Notes: generated by a model not told the origin, from the sequence alone. A stretch of 64,000 nt of DNA from SW4 sp042466115 (GCF_042466115.1 NZ_JAXHBQ010000001.1:2480001-2544000), one strand, 5' to 3'; shown: positions 1 to 9,234, counted from the stretch's first letter. Translations and numbers: made by a program.

Positions 1-131
1 GTCAGGTCGCCAACCGCGTCATCTTTATGGACCAGGGGCAGGTCGTCGAAGAAAACGAACCCGAAGAATTCTTCAACAACCCGCAGTCCGAGCGCACACA
101 ATTGTTCCTGAGCCAGATTCTGGGCCACTAA
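1..131 (+). CDS. Amino-acid ABC transporter ATP-binding protein, C-terminal 42 residues (BztD/AapP-like)
   Basis: The gene enters from the left edge; reading frame 3 gives 42 residues before a TAA. The tail contains FMDQGQVVEEN, EEFFNNP and TQLFLSQIL, the typical C-terminus of ATPases that energise polar amino-acid importers (GltL, AapP and BztD of Rhodobacter). Only the part after the H-loop is visible, so the Walker motifs cannot be checked. A strong terminator follows 22 bases later, so this is the last gene of its operon. Family assignment is good; exact substrate (glutamate/glutamine/aspartate/asparagine in BztD) is inference. Confidence 0.85.
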   Translation, partial: QVANRVIFMDQGQVVEENEPEEFFNNPQSERTQLFLSQILGH

Positions 132-152
132 ATCAGGTAAAATTCGTGAAAC

Positions 153-177
153 GGGCGGGGTTTTCCCCGCCCTTTTT
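153..177 (+). terminator. Rho-independent terminator after the amino-acid ABC ATPase
   Basis: Eight-base GC-rich arms (153-160 and 165-172) close a TTTT loop and are followed by five T residues. It ends the rightward operon. It lies just beyond the stop of the leftward phosphatase gene and may also slow transcription from that side, although the T run there is weaker. Confidence 0.9.
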
Positions 178-679
178 ACATCAAGACGCGCGGTGTCGTG
201 AAATCGGCCACATCGCCTTGGCCGGGTCGCACCTGCGCCCAGGTGTCCACGTCAAAATCAATGATCGTTGTCGCAGCCGTCGGGTAGCGCCCGAAATCCG
301 GATCAACGGGCCGTGCCGCGACCAACCCGCAGGCCAGTGACCCAATTCCGGGGTTATGGGCGACAATCGCCACTGTGTCGGCTGTCTGGCGTTGCAGGAC
401 ATCAAGCATGTGATCAGGGCTTGCGTGATAGAATCCGCCGCGAAACTGCACCTTGGGCTTGTTTGGCAGTGCAGGCAAAATCAGAGAAAGTGTCTCGGCC
501 GTGCGCGCCGCATTTGAACACAGCACCAGATCAGGCAGGTAGTCATGCGCGGCCAACCAGCCGCCGATTGCCTTGGCCGAAGCACGTCCGCGTTCGTTCA
601 GCACCCTTGCGTGATCATCTGCCATGGGATCATCCCAGCTTGATTTGGCATGGCGGATCAGGATCAAACGGCAGGTCAT
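176..679 (-). CDS. SixA-like histidine phosphatase family protein
   Basis: The 167-residue product starts with the phosphoglycerate-mutase/histidine-phosphatase signature: RHAKSS places the phospho-accepting His at residue 10, and a second catalytic His sits in AHNPG near residue 108. Short SixA-type members dephosphorylate phosphohistidine or small phosphoesters; the substrate here is unknown. A longer frame opens upstream, but the ATG at 679 is preferred because it overlaps the preceding gene's TGA by four bases (ATGA), giving translational coupling. It is the last gene of the long leftward operon. Confidence 0.85.
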   Translation of the reverse strand: MTCRLILIRHAKSSWDDPMADDHARVLNERGRASAKAIGGWLAAHDYLPDLVLCSNAARTAETLSLILPALPNKPKVQFRGGFYHASPDHMLDVLQRQTADTVAIVAHNPGIGSLACGLVAARPVDPDFGRYPTAATTIIDFDVDTWAQVRPGQGDVADFTTPRVLM

Positions 680-1305
680 GCAAAGGCCCTCATGTGGAAC
701 GCGGATTGCGCAGGGTCGCGCGCGTAGGTTTGTGACACAGGGCATGCACGGCGCACGGCGCAGCCGTTGTTCATGCAGTCGACACCTGTCGTCGTGATAT
801 GGGATTTGCAGGCGGACACGTCATATCCGGCAGGGCCAAGCGCCCCGACGGGGCAGGCTTTGCGGCACGGCGCGGCGCACCCGTCACAAGGGTTTTTTCC
901 GGTTGCGGGCAGGGCGATGTGGCGCTCGAACACCAAGGCGCCGCGATATGACACCATCAACCCTGCCGTATCATGCACCAGCAGACCAACGGGCGATTGC
1001 CATGCGCGGCCTGTGCGCTGCGCCCAGCCGATGAATGGCTGGAACGGCGGGCCCCCAAAAGGAAAAACAGCGTGGGCATCAAGACCTGTCGCCAACGCGC
1101 CGATCACCCGCGCCGACCAGCGGTCAAGCGGGTCAGCGACACCGTCACGGTATTCAGGACTTGCGGTAAAAACAGGCCAAAAGCCGGAATCCGGCCCCAG
1201 CATGACCACAGTTTTCCCGATCCCTTCGCCCACGTCCGGGTGAAATCCGCCCATGACGGACAAAGCGCAGGCGCGCGCAGCCCCGCTGATCGCAGCCAGT
1301 GTCAC
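676..1305 (-). CDS. Ferredoxin-like 4Fe-4S protein (QueG-related C-terminal fold)
   Basis: The roughly 209-residue protein carries two cysteine clusters near its end: a CxxCxxxCxxxCP motif, then a second set (C...CMNNGC...ACP). That is enough for two [4Fe-4S] clusters, as in the ferredoxin half of epoxyqueuosine reductase. It is much shorter than QueG (about 350 residues), so it should not be called queG; an electron-transfer role is inference. A GTG start at 1305 is chosen because it overlaps the argB stop as GTGA; the longer ATG frame would run 60 bases into argB. Its own stop overlaps the downstream phosphatase start. Confidence 0.75.
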   Translation of the reverse strand: MTLAAISGAARACALSVMGGFHPDVGEGIGKTVVMLGPDSGFWPVFTASPEYRDGVADPLDRWSARVIGALATGLDAHAVFPFGGPPFQPFIGWAQRTGRAWQSPVGLLVHDTAGLMVSYRGALVFERHIALPATGKNPCDGCAAPCRKACPVGALGPAGYDVSACKSHITTTGVDCMNNGCAVRRACPVSQTYARDPAQSAFHMRAFA

Positions 1306-2168
1306 CGCGCGGTGCGGATCAGTGACCCGGCGCCGTGGTCGGTAAACAGTTCCAGAAGGCATGCATTCGGCGCACGTCCGTCCAGAATGACCACGGCGCG
1401 CACGCCACCCGCAATCGCGTCAAGTGCGGTGCGCGTTTTCGGGATCATCCCGCCCGCGATCGTGCCATCGGCTGTCATCGCGGCAATCTGGTCGGGCGTC
1501 ATTTCGGTGACGACATTGCCGTCCTTGTCCTTCACGCCGCTGACATCCGTCAGCAACAACAAGCGATCAGCCGTTAGCGCAGCAGCAATCGCGCCCGCCG
1601 CGGTGTCGCCGTTCACATTGAGTGTTTCGCCATTGCGGCCCGCGCCAAGCGGGGCAATCACGGGGATGGTATTCGCATCAAACAACGTTCGCAGGATCGT
1701 CGGATCCACATCTGTGGGCGTGCCAACAAGGCCCAGTTCCGGCACGTCCTGTTCGCAAACCATCAGGCGCGCATCCTTGCCCGACAGGCCAACCGCGCGG
1801 CCACCCTGACGGGCGATTGCCTGCACGATCCGCTTGTTGACCTTGCCCGACAGCACCATTTCCACAACTTCAACCGTGGCGGTATCGGTCACCCGCTTGC
1901 CATCGACAAAGGCGGACTTGATCGCCAGCTTTTCCAGCATGTCGTTGATCATCGGCCCGCCACCGTGGACAATCACGGGGTTCACACCGACCTGCTGCAT
2001 CAACACGACATCGCGTGCGAATTCTTCCATGGCGTCGTCGCTACCCATCGCGTGGCCGCCCAGTTTGATGACAACAGTCGCGCCCGCATAGCGCTGCATA
2101 TAGGGCAGGGCTTGCGAGAGTGTGGCAGCCGTGGCGATCCAGTCGCGGTTCATGTCTTGTTGTCTCAT
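1302..2168 (-). CDS. argB: Acetylglutamate kinase
   Basis: ArgB phosphorylates N-acetyl-L-glutamate in the second step of arginine biosynthesis. The 288-residue sequence shows the amino-acid-kinase fold: KLGGHAM near residue 36 for phosphate binding, HGGGPMIND for the substrate loop, and a late nucleotide-binding segment around LLLLTDVSGV. Length matches cyclic-type alphaproteobacterial ArgB. A second in-frame ATG five codons in (2153) is an alternative start. It follows engB by 22 bases and is overlapped at its stop by the ferredoxin-like gene. Confidence 0.97.
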   Translation of the reverse strand: MRQQDMNRDWIATAATLSQALPYMQRYAGATVVIKLGGHAMGSDDAMEEFARDVVLMQQVGVNPVIVHGGGPMINDMLEKLAIKSAFVDGKRVTDTATVEVVEMVLSGKVNKRIVQAIARQGGRAVGLSGKDARLMVCEQDVPELGLVGTPTDVDPTILRTLFDANTIPVIAPLGAGRNGETLNVNGDTAAGAIAAALTADRLLLLTDVSGVKDKDGNVVTEMTPDQIAAMTADGTIAGGMIPKTRTALDAIAGGVRAVVILDGRAPNACLLELFTDHGAGSLIRTAR

Positions 2169-2190
2169 CTTTGTGTCCCGATGTGCGGGG

Positions 2191-2841
2191 TCAGTCTATC
2201 CCAGCGATAATCGCGCGCAATGTTTCAATCCCTTCGCCTTTTTCCGAACTGGTCATGACGATTTCCGGATAGGCTGCGGGGTGTTTTGCAAGGGCGGCGC
2301 GCGTCACGTCCATCGCGCGGTCCAGATCGGCCTTTTTGACCTTGTCGGTCTTGGTCATCACGCATTGAAAGGTCACGGCCGCGCGGTCCAGAAGGCTCAT
2401 GATTTCTTCGTCCACCGCCTTGGCCCCATGGCGCGCGTCAATCAATACAAACGCGCGGCGCAGGGTCTGGCGACCCGCCAGATAGGCACGTAGCAGCCGC
2501 TGCCATTTTTCAACAACGGGGACGGGCGCATTCGCAAAGCCATAGCCGGGCAAATCGACGATATAGTGGCTGTCTCCGGCGGTGAAAAAGTTGATCTCTT
2601 GCGTGCGCCCTGGCGTGTTTGACGCACGCGCCAACCCTTTGCGCCCTGTCAACGCATTGATCAGGCTTGATTTTCCAACGTTTGAACGCCCGGCAAAACA
2701 CACTTCGGGGCGGTCGGCATCAGGCAGGCCCGACATGGCGACCACGCCTTTGACGAAATCGGTGTCACCGGCAAACAGCAGGCGACCGGCCTCGCGCATC
2801 CGGTCATCGGGGGCTTGGGAAATCGGGAATGGCATCTGCAT
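2191..2841 (-). CDS. engB: Ribosome biogenesis GTPase EngB (YsxC/YihA)
   Basis: A 216-residue TRAFAC GTPase with all G motifs in order: GRSNVGKSS (G1), a T-containing switch, DLPGYGF (G3) and TKTDK (G4). These small GTPases assist late assembly of the large ribosomal subunit. The ATG lies directly after the stop of the MOSC gene without spacer, so co-translation is likely. An alternative ATG sits two codons later. The position between yidC and argB is common in alphaproteobacteria. Confidence 0.96.
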   Translation of the reverse strand: MQMPFPISQAPDDRMREAGRLLFAGDTDFVKGVVAMSGLPDADRPEVCFAGRSNVGKSSLINALTGRKGLARASNTPGRTQEINFFTAGDSHYIVDLPGYGFANAPVPVVEKWQRLLRAYLAGRQTLRRAFVLIDARHGAKAVDEEIMSLLDRAAVTFQCVMTKTDKVKKADLDRAMDVTRAALAKHPAAYPEIVMTSSEKGEGIETLRAIIAGID

Positions 2842-3597
2842 CTAAAGAACCTCCATCGGGTCACCAATGCGAATGTTTCCGCCCTTTGTCACTTCGCCGT
2901 AAACACCGAAATCCTGGTGACCCCAGCCGTCCTTTAGCGCGCCGAGCGTATCAACATCGCGCTTGCCGGTCTGCGGATTGGCCGCTGTATGCAAGCATCG
3001 CTTGATCGGCTCGCGAATAGTGATTTCCGTGTCGCCAATGCGGATTGCCTTGCCGATCCAGTCCAGTTCGTCCCAGGCAGGCATACCATCAATCCAGATA
3101 TTTCCACGCCAGCGTTCCAGTTCAATGTCCTGCCCCAGCTTTCTTTCAACGGCGTCGTGCGAGGCGAGGGTCATAATCGACACCGATGGGAAATCAGTAT
3201 CTGTCATCCCGCGTCCCGGCACCTTGACGAGCGCCACTGGCTGCGCGCGATCAGCAGGGCAAAGCGGCGCGATCCATGCAAGAAAACGCGCCACATCGGC
3301 AGGATCGTCCGGTGCGAACGTCAGCGTGCCGATGTCGGCGTGGGTTAGGGTGACAGTCGCGGTTTCTTCGTCCAGTTGCGCCCAAAGCCCCGCCAAGGAA
3401 GGTGTGCGCGTGCCCAGCATAAAGTTCTGGCAGGCAACCCACGCGGGGTTGGTCGGGTCAAACTTTGATGCCTCGTGCGCCACCGCCCAAACACGATCCC
3501 ACGGCATCGTTTGACCCGCCGTAAGCTTCACCGCGTCCAGTGCCTCGCGGCCATGCGACTTGATCGGGTGCCGCCACAGATGGGCGACAGACCCCAT
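2842..3597 (-). CDS. MOSC domain-containing protein
   Basis: About 251 residues. The N-terminal part (VAHLWRHPIKSHG) resembles the MOSC beta-barrel N-domain. The MOSC core follows with the conserved cysteine in RCLHTAANPQTG, the residue that handles sulfur or molybdenum-cofactor sulfide in this superfamily. Related proteins include YiiM-like and mARC enzymes, but the substrate is not readable. The start is either the GTG at 3600 or the ATG at 3597; the ATG gives a one-base overlap with the yidC stop and is used here. A metal-sulfur role is family knowledge, not shown. Confidence 0.85.
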   Translation of the reverse strand: MGSVAHLWRHPIKSHGREALDAVKLTAGQTMPWDRVWAVAHEASKFDPTNPAWVACQNFMLGTRTPSLAGLWAQLDEETATVTLTHADIGTLTFAPDDPADVARFLAWIAPLCPADRAQPVALVKVPGRGMTDTDFPSVSIMTLASHDAVERKLGQDIELERWRGNIWIDGMPAWDELDWIGKAIRIGDTEITIREPIKRCLHTAANPQTGKRDVDTLGALKDGWGHQDFGVYGEVTKGGNIRIGDPMEVL

Positions 3598-5399
3598 CAC
3601 TTGTCCTCGGGCGCCGAGCGTTTGAAGCTCGACAGGATGTTGCCAAATACGTCGGGCTTGTATCCCTGGCTACGCATGATCAGATACTGCTGCGTGAACG
3701 TGATGGTGTTGTTGGTGATCCAGTAAAGCACCAGACCGCTGGCAAAGCTGCCCAGCATGAACATGAACACCCACGGCATCCAGGCAAAGATCATCTTTTG
3801 CGTCGGGTCTGTTGGCGCCGGGTTCAGCTTTTGCTGAATGAACATCGAAATACCGAGCAGGATTGGCAGAATGCCAAGGCTGAGAATTGCAAAAAGGCTG
3901 CTTGGGTCAGGCACGCCCCATGGCAATACACCGAACAGGTTCAGGATGCTTGACGGATCAGGCGCGGACAGATCCTTGATCCAGCCGATCCATGGCGCGT
4001 GACGCAGTTCCAGCGTCACAAAAATCACCTTGTAGAGCGAAAAGAAGATCGGGATTTGCAGCAGGATCGGCAGGCAACCCGAAGCAGGGTTCACCTTGTT
4101 TTCCTTATACAATTTCATCATGCCCTGTTGCAGCGCTTGCTTGTCTTCGCCAGCTTTCTCTTTCAGCTTCTCCATTTCGGGCTGAAGCTCTTTCATCTTG
4201 GCCATGCTGACGTAGGATTTGAATGCCAGCGGCAGCAACAGCGCCTTCAGGATCAGGGTCAGAACCATGATCGACCAGCCCATGTTGCCAATCACGCCGT
4301 TCAACCAGTGAAGCAGCGCAAAAATCGGCTTGGTCAGGAAGAAGAACCAACCCCAGTCGATGCTATCAAGGAAACCGGCGATGCCACCATCGTTCTGGTA
4401 GGCGCGGATGGTTTCCCATTCCTTTGCACCGGCAAACAACTGGCTATCGGCGCTAAGGGTTTCCCCGGCAGCCACGGTGAGCACGGGATAAATCGCTTCG
4501 GTCTGGTAGATGTCATTGGCGGACCGTGCGACCGACCGGAATGCAGTGCCGGGTGCTGGCACAAGGTTCGTCATCCAGTATTTGTCGGTAAAGCCGACCC
4601 AGCCGTTTTCGGTGACTTCAATGCGGCCATCCTCGGCTGTCAGGTCAGGCATGTCGTTATAGTCGATTTCTTCCAGCTCGCCGTCCGACATGCGCACAAC
4701 GCCTTCGTGCAGGATGAAAAAGCCGATGGTATCGGGTTCACCATGCCGCGCTACCAGGCCGTAGGGGCGCAGCGAAATCGGCGCGCCGGTCGCGTTATCA
4801 ACCGATTGGGTGACAGTGAACATGAACTTGTCATCAACCGAGATGGTCTTGCGGAACGTCAGCCCGGCACCATTGTCCCAAATCAGCGTAACGGGGGTAT
4901 CGGTGGTCAGTGTCGCGCCTGATTCAACGCGCCAGATGGTGTTCGCGCCGGGCACAAGATCGGTGCTGATCCCATCAGTCGGGATCCATCCATGCAGCGC
5001 ATAATAGGGGCTTTGGGTGCCAACGGGCGAGAGCAGGCGCACAAGATCGGAACCACCGTCAAGCGTTTCGCGGTATTGGGTCAGCGAAAGATCGTCGATC
5101 CGCCCGCCTTGCAAAGAAAGTGTGCCGGTCAATTCGGCCGTTTCAATGGCAACGCGCGGCGCTTCGCTTTCGGTCGCAACAGCGGGTGTTTCAGTTCCAG
5201 TTGCGGGTGCGGTGTCAACTTCGGGGGCAAGTGTGCCGGTGCCTGTCTCGGTGCCTGTGCCATCAACGGGTGCCGAGGCCACGGCGGGGTCGGTTTCGCT
5301 CACGGGCGGTTCTTCGGGTGGGAACACAAGGAACCACACGAGGATCACAATGAAACTTAGCCCTGTGGCCAAGATAAGGTTCTTGTTCTGGTCGTCCAT
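3597..5399 (-). CDS. yidC: Membrane protein insertase YidC
   Basis: A 600-residue Gram-negative YidC: one N-terminal membrane helix (about residues 8-27), a low-complexity linker rich in Thr/Glu/Pro, a large periplasmic beta domain, then the conserved C-terminal helices starting near WFFFLTKPIFALLHWLNG, with PILLQIPIFFSLY in the core. It inserts inner-membrane proteins alone or with SecYEG. The track follows rpmH-rnpA-yidD, its classical partners, but ttcA and a GGDEF/EAL gene lie between. The C-terminal tail is short, ending in EDK. Confidence 0.97.
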   Translation of the reverse strand: MDDQNKNLILATGLSFIVILVWFLVFPPEEPPVSETDPAVASAPVDGTGTETGTGTLAPEVDTAPATGTETPAVATESEAPRVAIETAELTGTLSLQGGRIDDLSLTQYRETLDGGSDLVRLLSPVGTQSPYYALHGWIPTDGISTDLVPGANTIWRVESGATLTTDTPVTLIWDNGAGLTFRKTISVDDKFMFTVTQSVDNATGAPISLRPYGLVARHGEPDTIGFFILHEGVVRMSDGELEEIDYNDMPDLTAEDGRIEVTENGWVGFTDKYWMTNLVPAPGTAFRSVARSANDIYQTEAIYPVLTVAAGETLSADSQLFAGAKEWETIRAYQNDGGIAGFLDSIDWGWFFFLTKPIFALLHWLNGVIGNMGWSIMVLTLILKALLLPLAFKSYVSMAKMKELQPEMEKLKEKAGEDKQALQQGMMKLYKENKVNPASGCLPILLQIPIFFSLYKVIFVTLELRHAPWIGWIKDLSAPDPSSILNLFGVLPWGVPDPSSLFAILSLGILPILLGISMFIQQKLNPAPTDPTQKMIFAWMPWVFMFMLGSFASGLVLYWITNNTITFTQQYLIMRSQGYKPDVFGNILSSFKRSAPEDK

Positions 5400-5458
5400 C
5401 TGAACCGCCGTTTGCTCGGAAAAGGTCAGGCAGGTTCAACAGTCCAGGGGGCCAAAGG

Positions 5459-7030
5459 TCAAGCAGTTTTCCCCGTTTTTGCCAGTTCCGGGGCGCTAAT
5501 CCCCGCACGGCCAGGTAATGTGATCAGGCGGGGAACATCTGTGGTGAATTCGGTGATCCACTGGCAGGTCTCCTCGAACGGCATGGGGCGGGCTATGCCA
5601 AACCCTTGGGCGTGGCCACAGCCCAAGCGTTCAAGCATCTTCTGCTCGGCCAGCGTTTCAACCCCTTCGGCGAGCGTATCAAGGCCAAGCCGGTCTGCCA
5701 TGGTCAGGATCGCGGCGACCATTTGTTGCTGTTCGCCGTCCTGGTCGATGTTGGTCACGAACGACCGATCAATCTTGATACGTTCAATCGAAAAACGGCG
5801 AATATTGGTGATACTGGCATGACCTGTGCCAAAATCATCCAGATCAAGGCAGCAGCCAAGCCGCGCCAAGCCCGACAGATTGCGAATGACAAAATCCTCG
5901 GACTGGCCCGCAACCACTGTTTCCAGAACCTCGATCACAAGGCGATCAGGTGTCAGATCAAAACGGTCAAGGTTCCAGGTCACGTGATCCACAAGATGCG
6001 GACTGCGCAGTTCGGCGGTCGAGAAATTCACCCCGACACGCGGGATTTTGTGGCCATTTTCGTCCCAGGTTCGCAGGGCTGTCAGGGCATCGCGGGTCAT
6101 CACCTCGCCCAAGCGTTCCATCAGGCCAGCCTGACGCAAAGCAGGCAGGAATTCCACCGGCGGGATCAATCCGCGTTGCGGGTGTAGCCAGCGGGCAAGT
6201 GTTTCAAAGCCCGACACCTCACCCGTCTTGAGGCTGATCTGAGGTTGAAAAAACGCGCGGATATCGCCGCATTCGAGCGCATCCGCAACTTCGTCGCACA
6301 GTGAATTGCGGGTCTTGATCCGGTTTTTCATCGCGCCGGAATAACTGCGAATGGCGCAGGGGCCACTGCGCTGCGCCTCGATCATCGCGGATGTGGCGGC
6401 TTGTAGCAAGGTAGTGCCGCAAGGTGCCTTGATCCGTTGCGCAAGGCTGAATCCGACCGAAACGCTGACGTAAACGTTTTCCCCGTCAATCGCGATGGGT
6501 GCCGCGACCGATTGCTGAATACGTGCCGAGAGTTGCAAGGTCGCCTCAAGATCAAGGCGATGCACGGAGGTGAGGGCAATCGCAAAGGTCGCCCCGTCCA
6601 GTCGTGCGGCAACGTCTGTGTCGCGCAAGACATCGCGCAGCCGGTCGGCAGTGGCGCAAAGCACCCGTTCGACCACCGCGCGTTCGTGGCTTTCCTCGAG
6701 AAGTTTGAAACGGTCGATTTCCAGCACCAGTGCCGCTGTGGTTTGCCCGCGCACGCGCAAGGCGGCGTCCAGAGCGTCAATCAGGCGGTCCCGTTCGGCC
6801 AGCCCGGTCAGCGGGTCAGGGCGCGGCAACTTGGAAGGATCAACCGAGTTCACCCCGAACATCAACGCCAGAGGGAACGCCAGCGCCGCGCCATAAACAC
6901 CGGTTTGCCCGCCCGCAAGATAGGCCAGCCCCATGACCAGGGGCAGCAAGCACAGCAACAAGGGACGCTGTGCCCGTCTTATCCGTAGTTGCAACCCATG
7001 CGAGGGGCGGAACGTGAAACCCGTTATCAT
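5459..7030 (-). CDS. GGDEF/EAL-domain protein, probable c-di-GMP phosphodiesterase with degenerate GGDEF
   Basis: About 523 residues. Two hydrophobic N-terminal segments (roughly residues 20-60) suggest membrane anchoring. The GGDEF-like domain starts at DPLTGLAERD, but the signature is replaced by LDGATF, so cyclase activity is unlikely. The C-terminal EAL domain has ETLARW in place of EAL, with NFS, EVLET, DDFGTG, KIDRSF and EGVET retained, so hydrolysis of c-di-GMP is plausible. The start at 7030 is chosen because AAAGGA lies seven bases upstream; a longer frame begins at 7072. It sits between ttcA and yidC in the same leftward run. Confidence 0.88.
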   Translation of the reverse strand: MITGFTFRPSHGLQLRIRRAQRPLLLCLLPLVMGLAYLAGGQTGVYGAALAFPLALMFGVNSVDPSKLPRPDPLTGLAERDRLIDALDAALRVRGQTTAALVLEIDRFKLLEESHERAVVERVLCATADRLRDVLRDTDVAARLDGATFAIALTSVHRLDLEATLQLSARIQQSVAAPIAIDGENVYVSVSVGFSLAQRIKAPCGTTLLQAATSAMIEAQRSGPCAIRSYSGAMKNRIKTRNSLCDEVADALECGDIRAFFQPQISLKTGEVSGFETLARWLHPQRGLIPPVEFLPALRQAGLMERLGEVMTRDALTALRTWDENGHKIPRVGVNFSTAELRSPHLVDHVTWNLDRFDLTPDRLVIEVLETVVAGQSEDFVIRNLSGLARLGCCLDLDDFGTGHASITNIRRFSIERIKIDRSFVTNIDQDGEQQQMVAAILTMADRLGLDTLAEGVETLAEQKMLERLGCGHAQGFGIARPMPFEETCQWITEFTTDVPRLITLPGRAGISAPELAKTGKTA

Positions 7031-7111
7031 CTGGCGTCCTTTGTGCAAGCGGCGCACCCATTGGCGCACCACGTTCCCAAGGACGATATGTTTCAGTCTC
7101 TAACGGTGGAG

Positions 7112-7978
7112 TTAACGCAACGCCGGAATATCGCTCAAATTGTCGCCTTCCTGCGCTCCGATCGACAAGCCGTTGAAGTCAAACAACTTTGGATCAAGCA
7201 AATGCGATGGCCGCGCGTTCATCAGCGCCCGGAACATCACCTGCCGCCGACCGGGGCTGTTCTTTTCCCAACCGTCCAGAATCGCTTTGACCTGCTGGCG
7301 CTGCAGCCCGTCCTGCGAGCCACACAAATCACAGGGGATGATCGGATAATTCATCGCCGTGGCGAATTTTTCGCAATCCACCTCGGCCACATGGGCAAGT
7401 GGGCGATAGAGAAACAGATCACCTTCTTCGTTCACCAGTTTGGGCGGCATCGTCGCCAGACGCCCGCCGTGAAACAGGTTCATGAAAAACGTCTCGAGGA
7501 TATCATCGCGGTGATGCCCCAGCACAATGGCGCTGCACCCTTCTTCGCGCGCAATCCGGTAAAGGTTGCCGCGCCGCAGCCGCGAACACAGCGCGCAAAA
7601 CGTCCGGCCTTCGGGCACTTTGTCCATGACGATGGAATAGGTGTCTTGATATTCGATCCGGTGGGGCACGCCCATCTTTTCCAGAAATGCAGGCAGAACT
7701 GTCGCCGGAAAGCCGGGCTGCCCCTGATCCAGATTACAGGCAAGTAGATCGACAGGCAGCAAGCCGCGCCATTTCAGCTCATAGAGCACGGCAAGCAGGG
7801 TATAGCTGTCCTTGCCACCCGACAGGCAGACAAGCCAGCGGGCATCCCGTTCAATCATCCCGTATTGTTCAATCGCCTCGCGCGCATAGCGCACGATCCG
7901 CTTGCGCAGCTTCTTGAATTCGGTCGTCGCAGGGGCGCCGTGAAACAGGGGATGTATATCATCAAGATCATCTAACAT
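7112..7978 (-). CDS. ttcA: tRNA 2-thiocytidine(32) synthetase TtcA
   Basis: TtcA thiolates cytidine 32 of certain tRNAs using an Fe-S cluster and ATP. The 288-residue protein shows the PP-loop SGGKDS near residue 54, a first CxxC pair (CALC) and a third cysteine region (CDLCGSQ), the arrangement used to hold the 4Fe-4S cluster. Length matches the family. It is followed after about 80 bases by the GGDEF/EAL gene. Confidence 0.95.
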   Translation of the reverse strand: MLDDLDDIHPLFHGAPATTEFKKLRKRIVRYAREAIEQYGMIERDARWLVCLSGGKDSYTLLAVLYELKWRGLLPVDLLACNLDQGQPGFPATVLPAFLEKMGVPHRIEYQDTYSIVMDKVPEGRTFCALCSRLRRGNLYRIAREEGCSAIVLGHHRDDILETFFMNLFHGGRLATMPPKLVNEEGDLFLYRPLAHVAEVDCEKFATAMNYPIIPCDLCGSQDGLQRQQVKAILDGWEKNSPGRRQVMFRALMNARPSHLLDPKLFDFNGLSIGAQEGDNLSDIPALR

Positions 7979-8059
7979 GGCGCGGATATGCCACGGGATC
8001 GGAATACGGCCAAGGTAAATTCGCGAAGCCTGCGATACCGATGAACGATGCGAAACCCT

Positions 8060-8539
8060 TTAGTAAATGAAGTTGACAGAGACCCAGCCGCGTGTGCCGT
8101 CTGCCAGCGTCACCTGTGCCCAAGTGCCGTTGTAACCGGTCTCGAACAGGCCCTGTCCATAGTACAGGCGCTGGATGATCTTGTAGTTGGTCCCCGGCCC
8201 CGTGCGCAAATTGAGGTAGCCATCATTCGTCGGTCCGACGATTGAGTCATATGGCCGCTGGCGCGTGTAGTTGCGGGTCAGATAGTTGCCCGAGGCCCAG
8301 CCATTTGTGCCATCGGGCAGGACGATGCGCCGCCACGATCCGCTTTGCCCGACGCCGTCAACCTGGGTGCCGCCATAGATTCGCGTGATAATCCGGTCAT
8401 TTGTCGATGGGCCAATCCGCAGGTTCAGATAGCCGTCATTGGTATCGACGACAAAGAGCGTCTCGGCTTGCGCGGTGGCGGGGGTGATGATTGCAGCTGC
8501 AAGCATCAGCGACAGCATCAGGAAAAAGCGGCGGGTCAT
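8060..8539 (-). CDS. Secreted protein with two bacterial SH3 domains
   Basis: About 159 residues. The ATG at 8539 opens a clean signal peptide (hydrophobic run LMLSLMLAAAII, cleavage near AQA-ET) and is preceded by AAAGG. A longer frame to 8587 lacks sense as a signal sequence. Two SH3b repeats follow, each with the pattern DGYLNLR-GP-TN-I-R-Y-G and GTWAQV/GSWRRI-LADGT-GW. Such periplasmic domains usually bind peptidoglycan or peptides; no enzyme domain is attached. Confidence 0.85.
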   Translation of the reverse strand: MTRRFFLMLSLMLAAAIITPATAQAETLFVVDTNDGYLNLRIGPSTNDRIITRIYGGTQVDGVGQSGSWRRIVLPDGTNGWASGNYLTRNYTRQRPYDSIVGPTNDGYLNLRTGPGTNYKIIQRLYYGQGLFETGYNGTWAQVTLADGTRGWVSVNFIY

Positions 8540-8602
8540 GAGAGATACCTTTGACAGACGGGAATTGGCGACAGTCTGCACAGGCAATCGGGTGAAATCA
8601 AT

Positions 8603-8824
8603 TCAATCGGGAACGTTGTCGATCCCGTGCCCGCCCCAAGGATGGCAGCGCCCGATCCGGCGCGCTGCCAGCCAGCTCCCTTTGATCGCACCATGCTTTT
8701 CTAGCGCTTCAAGGGCGTAGGCGCTGCATGTGGGCTGATAGCGGCAACCATGGCCGACCCAAGGGCTGAACAGCAACCGATAGGCGCGCACGGGCAGGGC
8801 GGCGATATGGGCGAGTGGGGTCAT
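8603..8824 (-). CDS. yidD: Membrane protein insertion efficiency factor YidD
   Basis: A 73-residue protein with the DUF37/YidD hallmarks: YRLLFSPW, the cysteine motif C-Y-PTCSAYALEAL and GRCHPWG-HG. YidD assists YidC-dependent insertion. Its ATG overlaps the rnpA stop (ATGA), the usual arrangement in the rpmH-rnpA-yidD-yidC region. Confidence 0.95.
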   Translation of the reverse strand: MTPLAHIAALPVRAYRLLFSPWVGHGCRYQPTCSAYALEALEKHGAIKGSWLAARRIGRCHPWGGHGIDNVPD

Positions 8825-9210
8825 TTGTGAACGCTTCCTAGTGCACGGATAAGGTCGGCCTGCATCACGGCGAAATCAAGGGTAGCAGTAACATCACGTT
8901 TGCCGACCAACACATAATCCCAACCCGCGCGCCCATGTTCGGGCAAGACCAGCCGCGCGATTTCACGCAAGCGGCGTTTCGCCCGATTGCGGGCCACGGC
9001 GTTGCCGACCTTTTTCGAGCAGGTAAAGCCGACACGGGGCGGATCAGTGTCGCCACGATTGAACGCCTGTAAATGAAACCCTGCCGTGCCTTGGCGCCGC
9101 CCGTGTGAGGCGCGCACGAAATCCGCACGCCTGGTCAGGACAACCGGACAAGCGAAAACCGCCGCGGGCGGTGCCCCGGCGGTTTGCATCGTATCATCCT
9201 GCGGGGTCAT
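8821..9210 (-). CDS. rnpA: Ribonuclease P protein component
   Basis: A 129-residue basic protein that helps the RNase P RNA cleave pre-tRNA 5' leaders. The signature RNR region VGNAVARNRAKRRLRE is intact, preceded by GFTCSKKVG. The N-terminus is about ten residues longer than in many homologues (a second Met lies seven codons in). It begins 24 bases after rpmH and overlaps yidD. Confidence 0.96.
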   Translation of the reverse strand: MTPQDDTMQTAGAPPAAVFACPVVLTRRADFVRASHGRRQGTAGFHLQAFNRGDTDPPRVGFTCSKKVGNAVARNRAKRRLREIARLVLPEHGRAGWDYVLVGKRDVTATLDFAVMQADLIRALGSVHK

Positions 9211-9234
9211 ATGAGACCTCGCGATCCCAAGCGT

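Noticed and set aside
676..1305. Naming the ferredoxin-like gene queG
   Set aside because: It has the cluster motifs but is about 140 residues too short for epoxyqueuosine reductase.
3999..4922. 307-codon open frame opposite yidC
   Set aside because: No domain is visible and yidC on the other strand is clearly real.
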